From: Arthrobacter sp. CDRTa11
Lineage (GTDB): Bacteria; Actinomycetota; Actinomycetes; Actinomycetales; Micrococcaceae
Direction: 5' to 3'
Length of the DNA: 64,000 nt
Assembly (NCBI RefSeq): GCF_026427775.1
Contig: NZ_CP044532.1
Span: 248,001 to 312,000 of the forward strand
Made by a program: the position numbers and the translations under genes. The first letter of the stretch is position 1, and each line of letters begins with the position of its first letter. Of the stretch, positions 15,989 through 24,404 are shown piece by piece. The notes below the pieces were generated by a model, which saw only the letters and a list, made by a program, of their open reading frames with translations, made no database searches and was not told the origin of the DNA.

Positions 15989-16792
15989 GTGACTGAGCCG
16001 TTTTTTTCTGCCTCCCGCGGTGCGGGGGGCTCCGGGCCGGTGGCCATGGCCCACCGCGGCTTTTCACGCGACGGGCTGGAGAACTCCATGGCCGCGTTCC
16101 GCGCCGCCGTCGAGCTTGGATACCTCTACCTGGAAGCGGACGTCCACACCACCGCAGACGGCGTCCTGCTCGTCTTCCATGACGACAGCCTGGACCGGGT
16201 AACAGACGGCAGCGGAAAGATCGCCGAACTCACGGCTGCTGAGGTGGCGGCAGCCCGCATCGCCGGGCGGGAGGCGGTGCCGCTGTTTGACGAGCTGGTG
16301 ACGGCCTTCCCCGAGGTCCGGCTGAACGTGGACGTTAAGGACTGGGCATCCGTAAGGAGCCTGGCCGCGGGAATCGAGCGCCACCAGGCCCACCACCGTG
16401 TGCTGGTTGCCAGCTTCTCCGACCGCCGGCGCCGGGCAGTGCTGAAACTCCTCAGCCGCCCCATAGCCTCCTCCGCCGGGGTCATCACCAATGCACTGTT
16501 TGTGGCACTTGGACCCCTCATGCCGGCCAGTTGGCTGGGGCGGGTGCTCCGGGGGGTCCTGCGCGACGTGCAGGCACTGCAGGTTCCGGTCAGGTACGGC
16601 ATGGTCCGGGTGGTCACCAAGGCCTACGTCCGGCGGGCTCATCACTTGGGCCTGGTGGTCCATGTGTGGACCATTAACGATCCGCAGGAAATGCGGCGGC
16701 TGCTCGACCTCGGAGTGGACGGCATCGTGACCGACCGTGCGGATCTGCTCAAACAGGTCCTGCAGGAACGCGGCGAGTGGCCCGGCACCTGA
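15989..16792 (+). CDS. Glycerophosphodiester phosphodiesterase
   Basis: 267 residues. MAHRGFSRDGLENSMAAF holds the catalytic HR(G)..EN motif, LEADVHTTADG the metal ligands ExD, and VFHDDSLDRVTDG the second catalytic His. VHVWTINDPQEMRRLLDLGVDGIVTDRADL is the standard barrel end. It hydrolyses glycerophosphodiesters to glycerol 3-phosphate and an alcohol. There is no signal peptide, so it is likely cytosolic and used for phospholipid-headgroup recycling. The GTG start at 15989 follows a -10 hexamer with leaderless spacing. Confidence 0.9.
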   Translation: MTEPFFSASRGAGGSGPVAMAHRGFSRDGLENSMAAFRAAVELGYLYLEADVHTTADGVLLVFHDDSLDRVTDGSGKIAELTAAEVAAARIAGREAVPLFDELVTAFPEVRLNVDVKDWASVRSLAAGIERHQAHHRVLVASFSDRRRRAVLKLLSRPIASSAGVITNALFVALGPLMPASWLGRVLRGVLRDVQALQVPVRYGMVRVVTKAYVRRAHHLGLVVHVWTINDPQEMRRLLDLGVDGIVTDRADLLKQVLQERGEWPGT

Positions 16793-16826
16793 CGGTCCGG
16801 GCCCATTCCTCTTCGGTGTTAGCTCT

Positions 16827-17252
16827 TCAGCCGCGTCCCATGCCGGTGGACGGATCCTGGTCGCCTTCGCTTGGATCTGCGCGCAAGGAATCCGGATCGC
16901 CTTCCGGCAGGCCTGCAGGCCCGGGGACATCGCGGGGAGGCTCAGTGGGGCCGCTGTCCTCACCTGAGCGAGTACCTGCCGGTGCATTGTCGTTCATGGC
17001 GGAGTCGCTTCCGGCTGGGGTGGCCGGATTGCTGGAAACCGGTCCGGTGGCAGAGCCTGTCTTTAACCCCGGGGCCTTCTCCTTCTCCGCCTCCATGGCG
17101 TTCGAGCCCTCGCTGATGGACGAATGCACTTCAACGTCGCTGTTGGGGTCCGTGGGCTCCGGGACCTTCGCGTTTTCCGTGGGCGTGGATGTCCCTGCCA
17201 GGTCCTCCATGGCGTTTTCCGCTGCCTTGCCGATGCTGTCGCCGATACCCAT
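16827..17252 (-). CDS. Hydrophilic, probably disordered stress-type protein
   Basis: 141 residues. The first 20 (MGIGDSIGKAAENAMEDLAG) form a predicted amphipathic helix resembling CsbD-like stress proteins. The remainder is rich in Pro, Glu, Ser, Asp and Gly with no hydrophobic core, so it is probably disordered. GGAAGGAG seven bases upstream fixes the ATG at 17252; a longer frame to 17291 is not needed. It is divergent from the DUF6480-like gene, and the shared intergenic region carries the RTAAG-N4-CTTAY palindrome. Function unknown; a stress role is inferred from composition and company. Confidence 0.65.
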   Translation of the reverse strand: MGIGDSIGKAAENAMEDLAGTSTPTENAKVPEPTDPNSDVEVHSSISEGSNAMEAEKEKAPGLKTGSATGPVSSNPATPAGSDSAMNDNAPAGTRSGEDSGPTEPPRDVPGPAGLPEGDPDSLRADPSEGDQDPSTGMGRG

Positions 17253-17326
17253 CTGGCTGCTCCTTCCGGACGTTGTGAGCCGGCTGGCCATGTGCGGGAC
17301 CGGCCGTGCGTTACTCTTCCAGAATT

Positions 17327-17340
17327 ATCAGCATGCTTAC
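17327..17340. promoter_or_regulatory. RTAAG-N4-CTTAY palindrome, site 1
   Basis: ATCAG-CATG-CTTAC, a one-mismatch version of a palindrome found three more times in the window. It lies between the divergent genes at 17252 and 17396. On the plus strand TACAAT follows it at once; on the minus strand GATAAT does. It therefore overlaps two facing promoters. Confidence 0.45.
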
Positions 17341-17395
17341 AATTAGTCCAGAGCTGGGGAAGGAACCGCAGCCCGTCGCAGGAAGGAACAGCACC

Positions 17396-17653
17396 ATGAG
17401 CAGCTACCATCCGGAGAACGATCCAGCCAACCCTGATCAGCCCGGCGCAGCCGGACAGCAGCGAGCCGGACAGCAGGGCGCCGGCCAGCAGGAGCGCGGA
17501 CAGGATGGGCCGGGGAAGGACTCGGCCGATTCCGCCAATCCCGATCCGTTGGAGGGCAACGTCACGGGCCTGGAGCCTGGCGGCGGAGTCCCGCCGGGGG
17601 AGACGCCGCCGGCGGAGGACCAGATGAGCGGGGACCAGGGTCACGACGAGTAG
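17396..17653 (+). CDS. DUF6480-like small hydrophilic protein
   Basis: 85 residues starting [17 protein letters not shown]. Glutamine-rich imperfect repeats ([17 protein letters not shown]) precede the block [27 protein letters not shown], whose [17 protein letters not shown] core I recall as typical of the actinobacterial DUF6480 family; that is from memory. Many family members carry a C-terminal membrane helix, which is missing here. GGAAGGAA seven bases upstream fixes the start. No enzymatic role is known. Divergent from the disordered protein at 16827-17252. Confidence 0.65.
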   Translation: MSSYHPENDPANPDQPGAAGQQRAGQQGAGQQERGQDGPGKDSADSANPDPLEGNVTGLEPGGGVPPGETPPAEDQMSGDQGHDE

Positions 17654-17814
17654 CCGTTGTCCCCGCCTGGTTCCGTGCACCTGCAAAACCGATACGAGGG
17701 CGGCCCCGGCATCCAAGGCCCCATGATCGGTTGTGCGGCCGATATCGTTGCGCGGCACCTTGGCACCGGCAAGGATGAATACGACCCCGGGACTGCGAAG
17801 AAGGAATCGACGCG

Positions 17815-18156
17815 ATGACCAAGTATCTGATCTCGTTTCCGAGCGCCGCCATGGACTTCCCTGACGAAGTCCTGCAGGCCGCTTCGGTCGCGTCGCGCGC
17901 GGTGGTTCAGGAGGCGAAGGACGCCGGTGTCTGGGTGTTCGGCGGTGGCATCGATGAGAGCGTCCCACCTGTCATGGTGGACGGCGATGGGACGGTGCGC
18001 GAGGGCACCTATCCGCAGGCGGCGCAGCTCGACGGCGGCTACTCAGTGCTGGAACTGCCCTCCTACGATGCAGCCCTGGAGTGGGCCGCGAAGTTGGCGG
18101 CCGCCTGCCGTTGCGCCCAGGAGGTGCGCGCTTTCCATTACGACCCTGCCAGCTAG
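17815..18156 (+). CDS. YCII-related (DGPF-type) domain protein
   Basis: 113 residues, ferredoxin-like alpha/beta fold of the YCII family: MTKYLISFPSAAMDFP strand, AKDAGVWVFGGGI after the first helix, and DGTVREGTYPQAAQLDGGYSVLELPSYDAALEWAAKLA. These features match small YCII/DGPF proteins often found beside sigma factors or as stand-alone units; their chemistry is unclear. An AGGAA precedes the ATG. The 161 bp upstream contain no other gene. Confidence 0.72.
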   Translation: MTKYLISFPSAAMDFPDEVLQAASVASRAVVQEAKDAGVWVFGGGIDESVPPVMVDGDGTVREGTYPQAAQLDGGYSVLELPSYDAALEWAAKLAAACRCAQEVRAFHYDPAS

Positions 18157-18185
18157 GACCCGCTGGAAGGTCCCAGCCGGCCTGG

Positions 18186-19247
18186 TTAGTGCTTGTCTTT
18201 TGCCCCGGAGCCTTCCGCCAGGCGGCCTGCCTTGCGGGCGTGCTGTGCCAGCCCGTCCGGGTCCAGTGGTGTATTCCAGGCCGCCCAGTCCTTCGGCCGG
18301 ACGGAGGGGCGCCCCAGCAGGTATCCCTGGCCTGCGCTGATCCCGAGCTCGGTCAGGATACGGAGCTCATCCGGGGTTTCAACGCCTTCGGCCACCAGCA
18401 CCGAGCCGATCTGCTCAGCAAAGTCCACCATGCAGGCTGCCAGGGCGTATTGCGAGGCATCGTGGTCCACCCCGCCGATGATGTTCCTGCCCAGCTTGAT
18501 GAAATCGGGACGGAGGTGCAGCATCCGGCTCAGGATCCCCGCGCCGGACTGGGAATCGTCGATGGCAATCCGAAGCCCGCGTTCACGCAGGGGTGTAATT
18601 GCAGAAATGAAATGCAGGTATTCTTCGTCCGGAATTCCATCGGTCAATTCCAGCACAATTCGGTTGATGGGCAACTCAATGTGGTCAAACAATTCAGGCA
18701 GCCGGGGGTCAATGCAGGACGACGGCGAGATGTTCAGGGATACGTAAAGGTGCGGGGGAAGTTTGGCTGCTGCTGCAGCGGCCGAGCCCAGTGCCGAGAA
18801 TTCCAGATTGGCTCCCAGGCCTACTGCCGCTGCTTCCGCGAACCACAGCTCGGCGCTGGCGCCGTCGTCACTGACGAACCGGGAGAGGGCTTCAGCTCCC
18901 ACAACACTCTGGTCCGCCAGGCCGTAGATGGGCTGGAAGGCGGTCATCAGCATCTGGTTCTCAAGCAATGAACTGATCCGGGACTGACTCATCAGGGTAT
19001 CCAGCTGCTCAACCAGCCGCGGCGGCATGCCCTCCAGCGGCAATGGTGTGCGGACGGCGTCGGAGCTGCCCTCCTTCAGGGCATCCTGCTGCCTGGATTC
19101 AAGAAGATGTTCCAGGAGGGCCCTTTCGGGGACTCCCGGGTTTTCGTCCAGCCGGTTGCTGAGACGCTGACGTGTTGCCGCCCCGGCAGGATCGGAATCC
19201 GCCAGCACCGCAGCAATAATTCCCCACGCTTGTACCCGAACCGACAT
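18186..19247 (-). CDS. EAL-domain protein, cyclic-di-GMP phosphodiesterase or sensor
   Basis: 353 residues. About 100 N-terminal residues have no recognised domain; an EAL domain follows. Present: Glu of GAEALSRF, Asn of SLNISP, Glu of VLELTD, Lys of FIKLG, Glu of VAEGVET and Gln of GQGYLLGRP. Variant: the loop-6 block normally DDFGTGYS reads DDSQSGAG, and ELTE reads ELTD. It therefore keeps the metal-binding framework but has an altered loop 6, which often means weak or no activity and a binding role. It lies 172 bp downstream of the GGDEF-EAL gene. Confidence 0.82.
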   Translation of the reverse strand: MSVRVQAWGIIAAVLADSDPAGAATRQRLSNRLDENPGVPERALLEHLLESRQQDALKEGSSDAVRTPLPLEGMPPRLVEQLDTLMSQSRISSLLENQMLMTAFQPIYGLADQSVVGAEALSRFVSDDGASAELWFAEAAAVGLGANLEFSALGSAAAAAAKLPPHLYVSLNISPSSCIDPRLPELFDHIELPINRIVLELTDGIPDEEYLHFISAITPLRERGLRIAIDDSQSGAGILSRMLHLRPDFIKLGRNIIGGVDHDASQYALAACMVDFAEQIGSVLVAEGVETPDELRILTELGISAGQGYLLGRPSVRPKDWAAWNTPLDPDGLAQHARKAGRLAEGSGAKDKH

Positions 19248-19419
19248 TAGCTACGCCCCCAGTTGACGAAGTAATGGCCCGTTGGCCGCTTCATTGTTCA
19301 ATTTCAGATGCCTTCGGAATACGTTACTTCTTGATTAAGCCCGATTCCCTTTGGCTTGGAAACCGGACACCGCATGCTGATCGTATATCGGCACGGCGGA
19401 AAGCGCAGCAATTACAGGA

Positions 19420-20961
19420 TTATGGACTGGTATTACCCGCGGAGGATGCGGCGGCCACCAAGGCTGGAATCTGCTCGGCCGGCACCGGCCGGCTGAAGAA
19501 ATAGCCCTGTGCGCTCAGGCAGCCAAGACGCCGCAGGTGCTCAGCCTGTTCGGCTGTTTCCACGCCTTCCCAGACGGCCTCCAGGCCGCAGGCCCTGATC
19601 AGCTGGAGAACAGCAGCAACCAGTTCGGGCTGGCTGGGGTCAGATCCCAGGCCCACAATTAGTGAGCGGTCCACTTTGACCCGGTCCACCGGCAGCTTTC
19701 GGAGGTAGCTGATCGACGAATAGCCGGTGCCGAAATCGTCGATCTCAATGCCCACACCCAGCCCGCGCAAACCGGCCAGTGAGTAGCGGTCCAGGTCATT
19801 TCCCTTCACGATTGCCATTTCCGTCAGCTCCAGGACAACCTGCTCGGCACGGACCCCGGTTTCTTTGAGCACGGTACGGACGTCCTCAATGAACTGAAGG
19901 CTCTGGAGGTCGCTGGCGGAAATGTTGATCCTGACCGAGAACCTGCTGTCCACAGCGGCGTCGGAGATCCAGCGACGGAGCTGGCCTACGGCTTCCTTCA
20001 GCACCCAGACCCCGAGCTCAGAGATGAGCCCCGCCTCTTCCGCGAGCGGGATAAATTCGTCCGGCATGATGAGGCCGCGGGTGGGATGCTTCCAGCGGAC
20101 CAGGGCTTCGACTCCCTCGATCTGCCCGGTGGCAAGCTCAACCACCGGCTGGTAGTAGAGCATCAGGCCCTCGCCCCGGATGGCGGCGCGGAGGTCATCC
20201 AGCAGTTGGCTGCGGAGCCGGCGGACCAGCAGAAGTCCCGGTTCGAAGATGTGGAGCCTGTTCTGTCCCTCGGCTTTGGAGGCGTACATGGCAACATCGG
20301 CCTGCATGAGGATATCCTCCGGCCGCTGCCCCCTGCCGCCGACACTCAATCCCAGGCTTGCCCCGCAGCGGATGCTTCGGTCCGGCAACTCGATGGGCCG
20401 GTTCAGGGCAGCCAGGACGCGACGGCCGACGATTGATGCCTGGTCCGGGTCTGTTGCGGGCATCACGATGGCGAACTCGTCTCCACCCAGCCTGGCCACT
20501 ACATCCGTGACGCGCACAGCCTCCCGGATGCGTTCCCCCACGGTGATCAGGACCTGGTCGCCCGCCGTGTGCCCCAGCGTGTCGTTAATGGACTTGAAGG
20601 CATCCAGGTCCAGCAGCAAAATGACCGGTGGTTCAGCCTCCGACGCCTCGTCGCCCTGCGCCGACTTCAGGGCTGCGAGCAGGGCCGAGCGGTTGGCCAG
20701 GCCCGTGAGGGGGTCCTGCATGGCCATTTTCTGCATTTCCAGATGGGCTTCATGGAGCAGTTGGGTGCGGACCTCGACGCGCTGCTCAAGTTCCTCGTAG
20801 ATGATCTGCAGGTCCTCGGCCAGCAGGTTGGTGCCCATGATGATGGCATCGAGCTCGTCCCGTGCAGGTGAAACCTCGATGCGTGACTGGAGGTCGCCAG
20901 AGGCAAGGCGGACAATGCCATCCAGCAGCTTGGCGAGCCTGGGATCATTGTCAGCGAACAT
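19420..20961 (-). CDS. HAMP-like/GGDEF/EAL cyclic-di-GMP enzyme
   Basis: 513 residues. Residues 1-60 look like a HAMP or signalling-helix linker without a membrane segment (MFADNDPRLAKLLDGIVRLASGDLQSRI as start). The GGDEF domain (about 75-240) has an intact RLGGDEFAIV active site, and the EAL domain (about 260-505) has EALVRW, RINISASDLQ, LELTEMA, DDFGTGYSS and AQGYFFSRP, so both halves look catalytically competent. AAGGAGG upstream fixes the ATG at 20961. It begins 20 bp after the histidine-kinase stop, so the kinase probably controls cyclic-di-GMP turnover through it. Soluble. Confidence 0.9.
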   Translation of the reverse strand: MFADNDPRLAKLLDGIVRLASGDLQSRIEVSPARDELDAIIMGTNLLAEDLQIIYEELEQRVEVRTQLLHEAHLEMQKMAMQDPLTGLANRSALLAALKSAQGDEASEAEPPVILLLDLDAFKSINDTLGHTAGDQVLITVGERIREAVRVTDVVARLGGDEFAIVMPATDPDQASIVGRRVLAALNRPIELPDRSIRCGASLGLSVGGRGQRPEDILMQADVAMYASKAEGQNRLHIFEPGLLLVRRLRSQLLDDLRAAIRGEGLMLYYQPVVELATGQIEGVEALVRWKHPTRGLIMPDEFIPLAEEAGLISELGVWVLKEAVGQLRRWISDAAVDSRFSVRINISASDLQSLQFIEDVRTVLKETGVRAEQVVLELTEMAIVKGNDLDRYSLAGLRGLGVGIEIDDFGTGYSSISYLRKLPVDRVKVDRSLIVGLGSDPSQPELVAAVLQLIRACGLEAVWEGVETAEQAEHLRRLGCLSAQGYFFSRPVPAEQIPALVAAASSAGNTSP

Positions 20962-20981
20962 CTGGTTTCCTCCTTCCGGGA

Positions 20982-22682
20982 TCAGTTGGCGTGGTTCCCG
21001 CCGGCGTCCAGGGGGAGGCTGACAGTGACGGTTGTGCCTGTACCGAGTTCTGAAGCGACATGAATTCTGCCGCCGTGCCGGTTCACGATGTCCTGGGTGA
21101 TGGCCAGCCCAAGCCCCGTCCCCGGAACCGCCCCGGCCATGGCGTTGGACGCCCGGTAGAAGCGCGTAAAAACATGGGCGAGCTCGTCGGTGGAAATGCC
21201 GATTCCGGTGTCGGCCACACTCACTGTGGCCCACCGCGTACCGTCAGGGGCAGTATCTGACACGCTGCCCACCTGGATCTTCCCGCCGCTTGGCGTGAAT
21301 TTGATGGCATTGGAGACAAGGTTGGTGAAGACCTGCTGCAGCTGGACCTCGTCACCCATGATTTCCGGGTCCTCCCGGACAGGTTCCACCGCGATGGTGA
21401 CGTTTTGGAGCTTAGCCAGCGGCCTGAGCGCTCCGGCGACGATGTCCAGGGTCCGCCCCAGCCTCACGGGCGTCAGGTGAAGCGGGCTCTCCGTATGCCC
21501 GTCCCGCGACACACTCAGCATGTCCTCGATCAGCAGCCGCAGCCGCTCGGTGTTCCGGACCACGATGTCCAGCATTTGGTGGACCTCACTGGACACTGGA
21601 TCGGCAGTGCTCTCCTGGATCATGTCCAGATAGGCCATGATCGATGTCAGCGGGGTGCGCAGTTCATGGTTGACGGTGGCAAGAAAGTCGGTCTTGGCCT
21701 TGTCCAGGTGCTGAAGCTGTTTGACCACTTGCTGCTGGCTGCTGATCAGGTGGCTTTGGATCAGCCCATGCGCGGCGTTTCCGGCAACGTGCTGGATCAG
21801 CCCGAGCTCGGCGCGTGACCAGCTCCGGGGCTTGTCCATCAGAGCGATCCAGATGAGGCCAAGGGACGAGTCGCCTTCCCCCATGGGAACCAGGACCGAG
21901 GCCGTGGCGTTCAGTTTCTGGAGGGACCCCGGCAGCCGGCTCCGTGCGGCGCCATCAGGCTGCTCCCCTCCGTCAAAAGTCAGTGACTCCGCTTGTGACC
22001 AGAGCAGATCAGCCGTCCGAAGCGCCGATTCCTCGTCCGTCAGCAGGCCGGCCGGGAGAGGCTTCAGCCCCGCCCTCCTCCACTGGGCGGTAATTCGCGG
22101 CACCCTGTCATCTTCAAAAGTGGTCAGCCAGACGCGGTCCGCGCTGAATGTCCTGCCAAATCCCGCAACCACGTAGTCCGCGATCTCCTGAGGATCGTTG
22201 GTGCCGCGGACAGCGGCCGAAACGAGCCGCAGCTGTTCGCGCAGGGCCTCAGCCTCTGCCCGTGCGTCTGCCCGCCGCGCCACAAGATTGATCAGCGCCG
22301 TGGTCCGGTGGACGAGTTCACGCGCTGCAGGAGGTTTTGCAATGCAGTCCCGGATGCCCGGGCGCTCAGTAGCGGCCACCTCTGCAGGGTTGTCCAGGTC
22401 CACCAGGACCAGGACCGGAATGTCTGCCTCCACCATGGACAGCGAACTGTCCACCACCAGGACTGACGCGCCCCCGGCGTCGAGGGCCGCTGTGGCTGCG
22501 CCGGCATCGCCGGCCCCACGGACTGTGTAGCCTGCGGCCAGAAGTGTTGCCTCGATGAAGTCCCGGCGCCCGGCGTCGGGGTCTGCCACGACGGCAGTTC
22601 GCAGCGCAGTCGCGACAGATGCAGTCTCGACGAATGGTGTGCCAGCCCCCACCCTGCCCCCTTCGCTACTGATTGACTTCAT
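20982..22682 (-). CDS. Soluble hybrid-like sensor histidine kinase (degenerate receiver, GAF, HisKA, HATPase)
   Basis: 566 residues with no membrane segment. Residues 25-135 resemble a receiver domain (TAVVADPDAGRRDFIEATL, VLVVDSSLS, IAKPPAARELV) whose phosphoacceptor region is altered. A GAF-like region follows. LATVNHELRTPLTSIMAYLDMI is the H-box with the phosphorylated His, and NLVSNAIKFTPSGG, VADTGIGIS and GTGLGLAITQ are the N, G1 and G2 boxes. No cognate response regulator adjoins; the GGDEF-EAL gene is directly downstream. The start is uncertain: ATG 22682 lacks a Shine-Dalgarno, and GTG 22652 follows GAAGGGGG. Confidence 0.85.
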   Translation of the reverse strand: MKSISSEGGRVGAGTPFVETASVATALRTAVVADPDAGRRDFIEATLLAAGYTVRGAGDAGAATAALDAGGASVLVVDSSLSMVEADIPVLVLVDLDNPAEVAATERPGIRDCIAKPPAARELVHRTTALINLVARRADARAEAEALREQLRLVSAAVRGTNDPQEIADYVVAGFGRTFSADRVWLTTFEDDRVPRITAQWRRAGLKPLPAGLLTDEESALRTADLLWSQAESLTFDGGEQPDGAARSRLPGSLQKLNATASVLVPMGEGDSSLGLIWIALMDKPRSWSRAELGLIQHVAGNAAHGLIQSHLISSQQQVVKQLQHLDKAKTDFLATVNHELRTPLTSIMAYLDMIQESTADPVSSEVHQMLDIVVRNTERLRLLIEDMLSVSRDGHTESPLHLTPVRLGRTLDIVAGALRPLAKLQNVTIAVEPVREDPEIMGDEVQLQQVFTNLVSNAIKFTPSGGKIQVGSVSDTAPDGTRWATVSVADTGIGISTDELAHVFTRFYRASNAMAGAVPGTGLGLAITQDIVNRHGGRIHVASELGTGTTVTVSLPLDAGGNHAN

Positions 22683-22784
22683 TCTAGGGGGATGCGCCGC
22701 TGCTGGTCCCGTATGCGTTGGGCAGAGGCTGATCGTGACGAAACATCGGAGCCGGCGATACAGGCCAACGGGAGGCCCGGGACT

Positions 22785-22790
22785 TATATT
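22785..22790 (+). promoter_or_regulatory. -10 element TATATT for a leaderless GTG transcript
   Basis: TATATT ends 7 nt before the GTG at 22797. No ribosome binding site precedes that GTG. This decides the start of the methyltransferase gene. Confidence 0.5.
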
Positions 22791-22796
22791 TGGACG

Positions 22797-23606
22797 GTGT
22801 CTTCCGTCCTGAAACTCGTGCGCTCTGCCCTGCAGAAGTACCTGATGATCCCCACCCTCATCCGGCTGTCCCGGTCCGCGCCCAAGGACAGGCACGTCGC
22901 GTGGGACCGATACTGGGCCGGAATTGCCAGGACTGGGCCGCAGGGAGAGGTGCTGTGGGACTCCGGGAGCGACCACGAGCTGCTGGGTTACCGCGACATC
23001 CTGCAACGGCACCTGGATCCCGGACTGCCGGTGGTTGACATTGGGTGTGGCCACGGCAGTTTTACCCGCGACCTGGCAGCCTTGTTCCCGCAGGCTATTG
23101 GAGTGGATGTCTCCGCCCATGCGGTGGCGCGTGCCACCAGGGAATCGGCGGAGCTGGACAACGTCAGTTATCTGGTGCGGGACATGACCGCGGCAGGGGC
23201 CGGGAAAGGGCTGGCCGGGGCAACCGACGCGAACGTCTTCATCCGCGGAGTCCTCCACGTGCTGAATCCTTCTGATCAGGCAGCGCTGGTGGAGAACCTC
23301 CGGGAAATTGTTGGAACCACGGGGGCCGTGTTCCTGGCCGAAACAAACTTCCAGGGCAACCCGGTGGAGTATGTCTCGCACCTGGGCGCGACTTCCCGCG
23401 CCATTCCCGCCCCGCTGGAGCGCGCCATCCGGGAACTGCCCATGCCCGGCCATTTCGGGCCGGTTGAGCGGGCCAGGGCCATGCCGGCAGATGTCTGGGA
23501 ACTGCTGGAAGATGGCCCGGTGACGATCGAGACGAACCCCATGACTGCGGTGACGGGCGCGAGCCTGGTACCGGGCTACTTCGCCGTGCTGCGGGCCCGC
23601 AGCTAG
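22797..23606 (+). CDS. SAM-dependent methyltransferase (class I)
   Basis: 269 residues. PVVDIGCGHGSFTRDLAALFP is motif I, which binds S-adenosylmethionine; AIGVDVSAHAVARAT is motif II with the acidic residue; DANVFIRGVLHVLNPSDQAALVENLRE is the motif post-II region. The N-terminal 40 residues contain a hydrophobic patch (VLKLVRSALQKYLMIPTLIRL). The methyl acceptor is unknown. The longer frame from 22692 overlaps the divergent kinase promoter, so the leaderless GTG at 22797 is preferred. Confidence 0.8.
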   Translation: MSSVLKLVRSALQKYLMIPTLIRLSRSAPKDRHVAWDRYWAGIARTGPQGEVLWDSGSDHELLGYRDILQRHLDPGLPVVDIGCGHGSFTRDLAALFPQAIGVDVSAHAVARATRESAELDNVSYLVRDMTAAGAGKGLAGATDANVFIRGVLHVLNPSDQAALVENLREIVGTTGAVFLAETNFQGNPVEYVSHLGATSRAIPAPLERAIRELPMPGHFGPVERARAMPADVWELLEDGPVTIETNPMTAVTGASLVPGYFAVLRARS

Positions 23607-23684
23607 CCACCCGACCCCTGCTGCAGGCTGTTTCCATCACGCCAAACCGGCTCTTGACACATCGCCAGGATCGCGGGGTACTTA

Positions 23685-23698
23685 ATAAGCACCCTTAC
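23685..23698 (+). promoter_or_regulatory. RTAAG-N4-CTTAY palindrome, site 2
   Basis: ATAAG-CACC-CTTAC followed by TAA, located 33 bp upstream of the small frameshifted gene. TTGACA at 23654-23659 lies further upstream and could be a -35, so the palindrome would overlap the -10 region. Confidence 0.5.
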
Positions 23699-23730
23699 TA
23701 ACTGGCCTATCAGGAGAGAGGATCAGTACC

Positions 23731-23878
23731 GTGGCACAGGATAAAGGCAACCGGACCAAGGACCAGCCTGACTCCGGCGTGCTGCGGATTGAACTCCATC
23801 TCCCAGGAGCAGCGAAGCGAAAACAAGGACTCCAACTTCTTCTTCCGCCCTGAGAATCCCGGCCGGGAAGACGCGTAA
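23731..23878 (+). pseudogene. Small hydrophilic protein gene with an apparent +1 frameshift
   Basis: A GTG at 23731 with GGAGAGAGG nine bases upstream opens MAQDKGNRTKDQPDSGVLR. In this frame the end is low-quality (GLQLLLPP, stop at 23851-23853). The +1 frame instead continues with good codon bias as SISQEQRSENKDSNFFFRP then ENPGREDA, to TAA at 23876. Third-position GC is high in the first frame before about 23790 and in the second frame after it. The two halves together look like one charged protein of roughly 48 residues. Explanations are a true inactivating frameshift, a sequencing or assembly error, or programmed frameshifting. No family recognised. Confidence 0.5.
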
Positions 23879-23961
23879 ACGTTTTGGTGGTGACGGCCGG
23901 GTTTTGGCACTGGCCGCCACTGCCTTCCAACAGAAGCTTTATTTAACTCTCGGGAATAACA

Positions 23962-24384
23962 ATGCGTAATCCAATCCCCATCGGCTCCCTTCAGCAGATG
24001 CTGTTGCCCCCCACCTTCGGGTCCCATCTGACGCAAAGTGCCGAGTTCACCGTGCTCTCCGTCGAAGTCTGGTCAACGGGCCTGGTGGTCAACATTCATG
24101 TGGCCTCCGCCAATGGAAGGCCGGCGCCGGACATTGCCGTTGAGGATCACCAGGGCACGGAATATTCATTGCGGGACTCCGTCACGGTCGGATCCCGGAA
24201 CCTGCAGACTTTTACGCCCACCGTGCCGCCTGGAACCAGAAGCCTGACCATCAGGTCCACCGAGGAGGATGACGCCCGCCCGGTGGTGACGTTCGCCGTC
24301 CCGCCGGTCCGCCTGGTGGAAGATGACGAGCCCTCAGATATTGACCTCCTGTCGCCGCCATACCGGCTGCGCCGCCCGGCCTAA
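23962..24384 (+). CDS. Hypothetical protein, probably all-beta
   Basis: 140 residues, no signal peptide or membrane segment. Alternating hydrophobic strands (FTVLSVEVWSTGLVVNIHVAS, TEYSLRDSVTVGS, LQTFTPTVPPGTRSLTI, PVVTFAVPP) suggest an immunoglobulin-like beta-sandwich, and the tail DDEPSDIDLLSPPYRLRRPA is polar. No family recognised. GGGAA lies upstream of the ATG, and the gene ends 20 bp before an SDR gene that has its own Shine-Dalgarno, so the two are probably cotranscribed. Confidence 0.65.
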   Translation: MRNPIPIGSLQQMLLPPTFGSHLTQSAEFTVLSVEVWSTGLVVNIHVASANGRPAPDIAVEDHQGTEYSLRDSVTVGSRNLQTFTPTVPPGTRSLTIRSTEEDDARPVVTFAVPPVRLVEDDEPSDIDLLSPPYRLRRPA

Positions 24385-24404
24385 TGGGCTGAAAGGTTGC
24401 CGCA

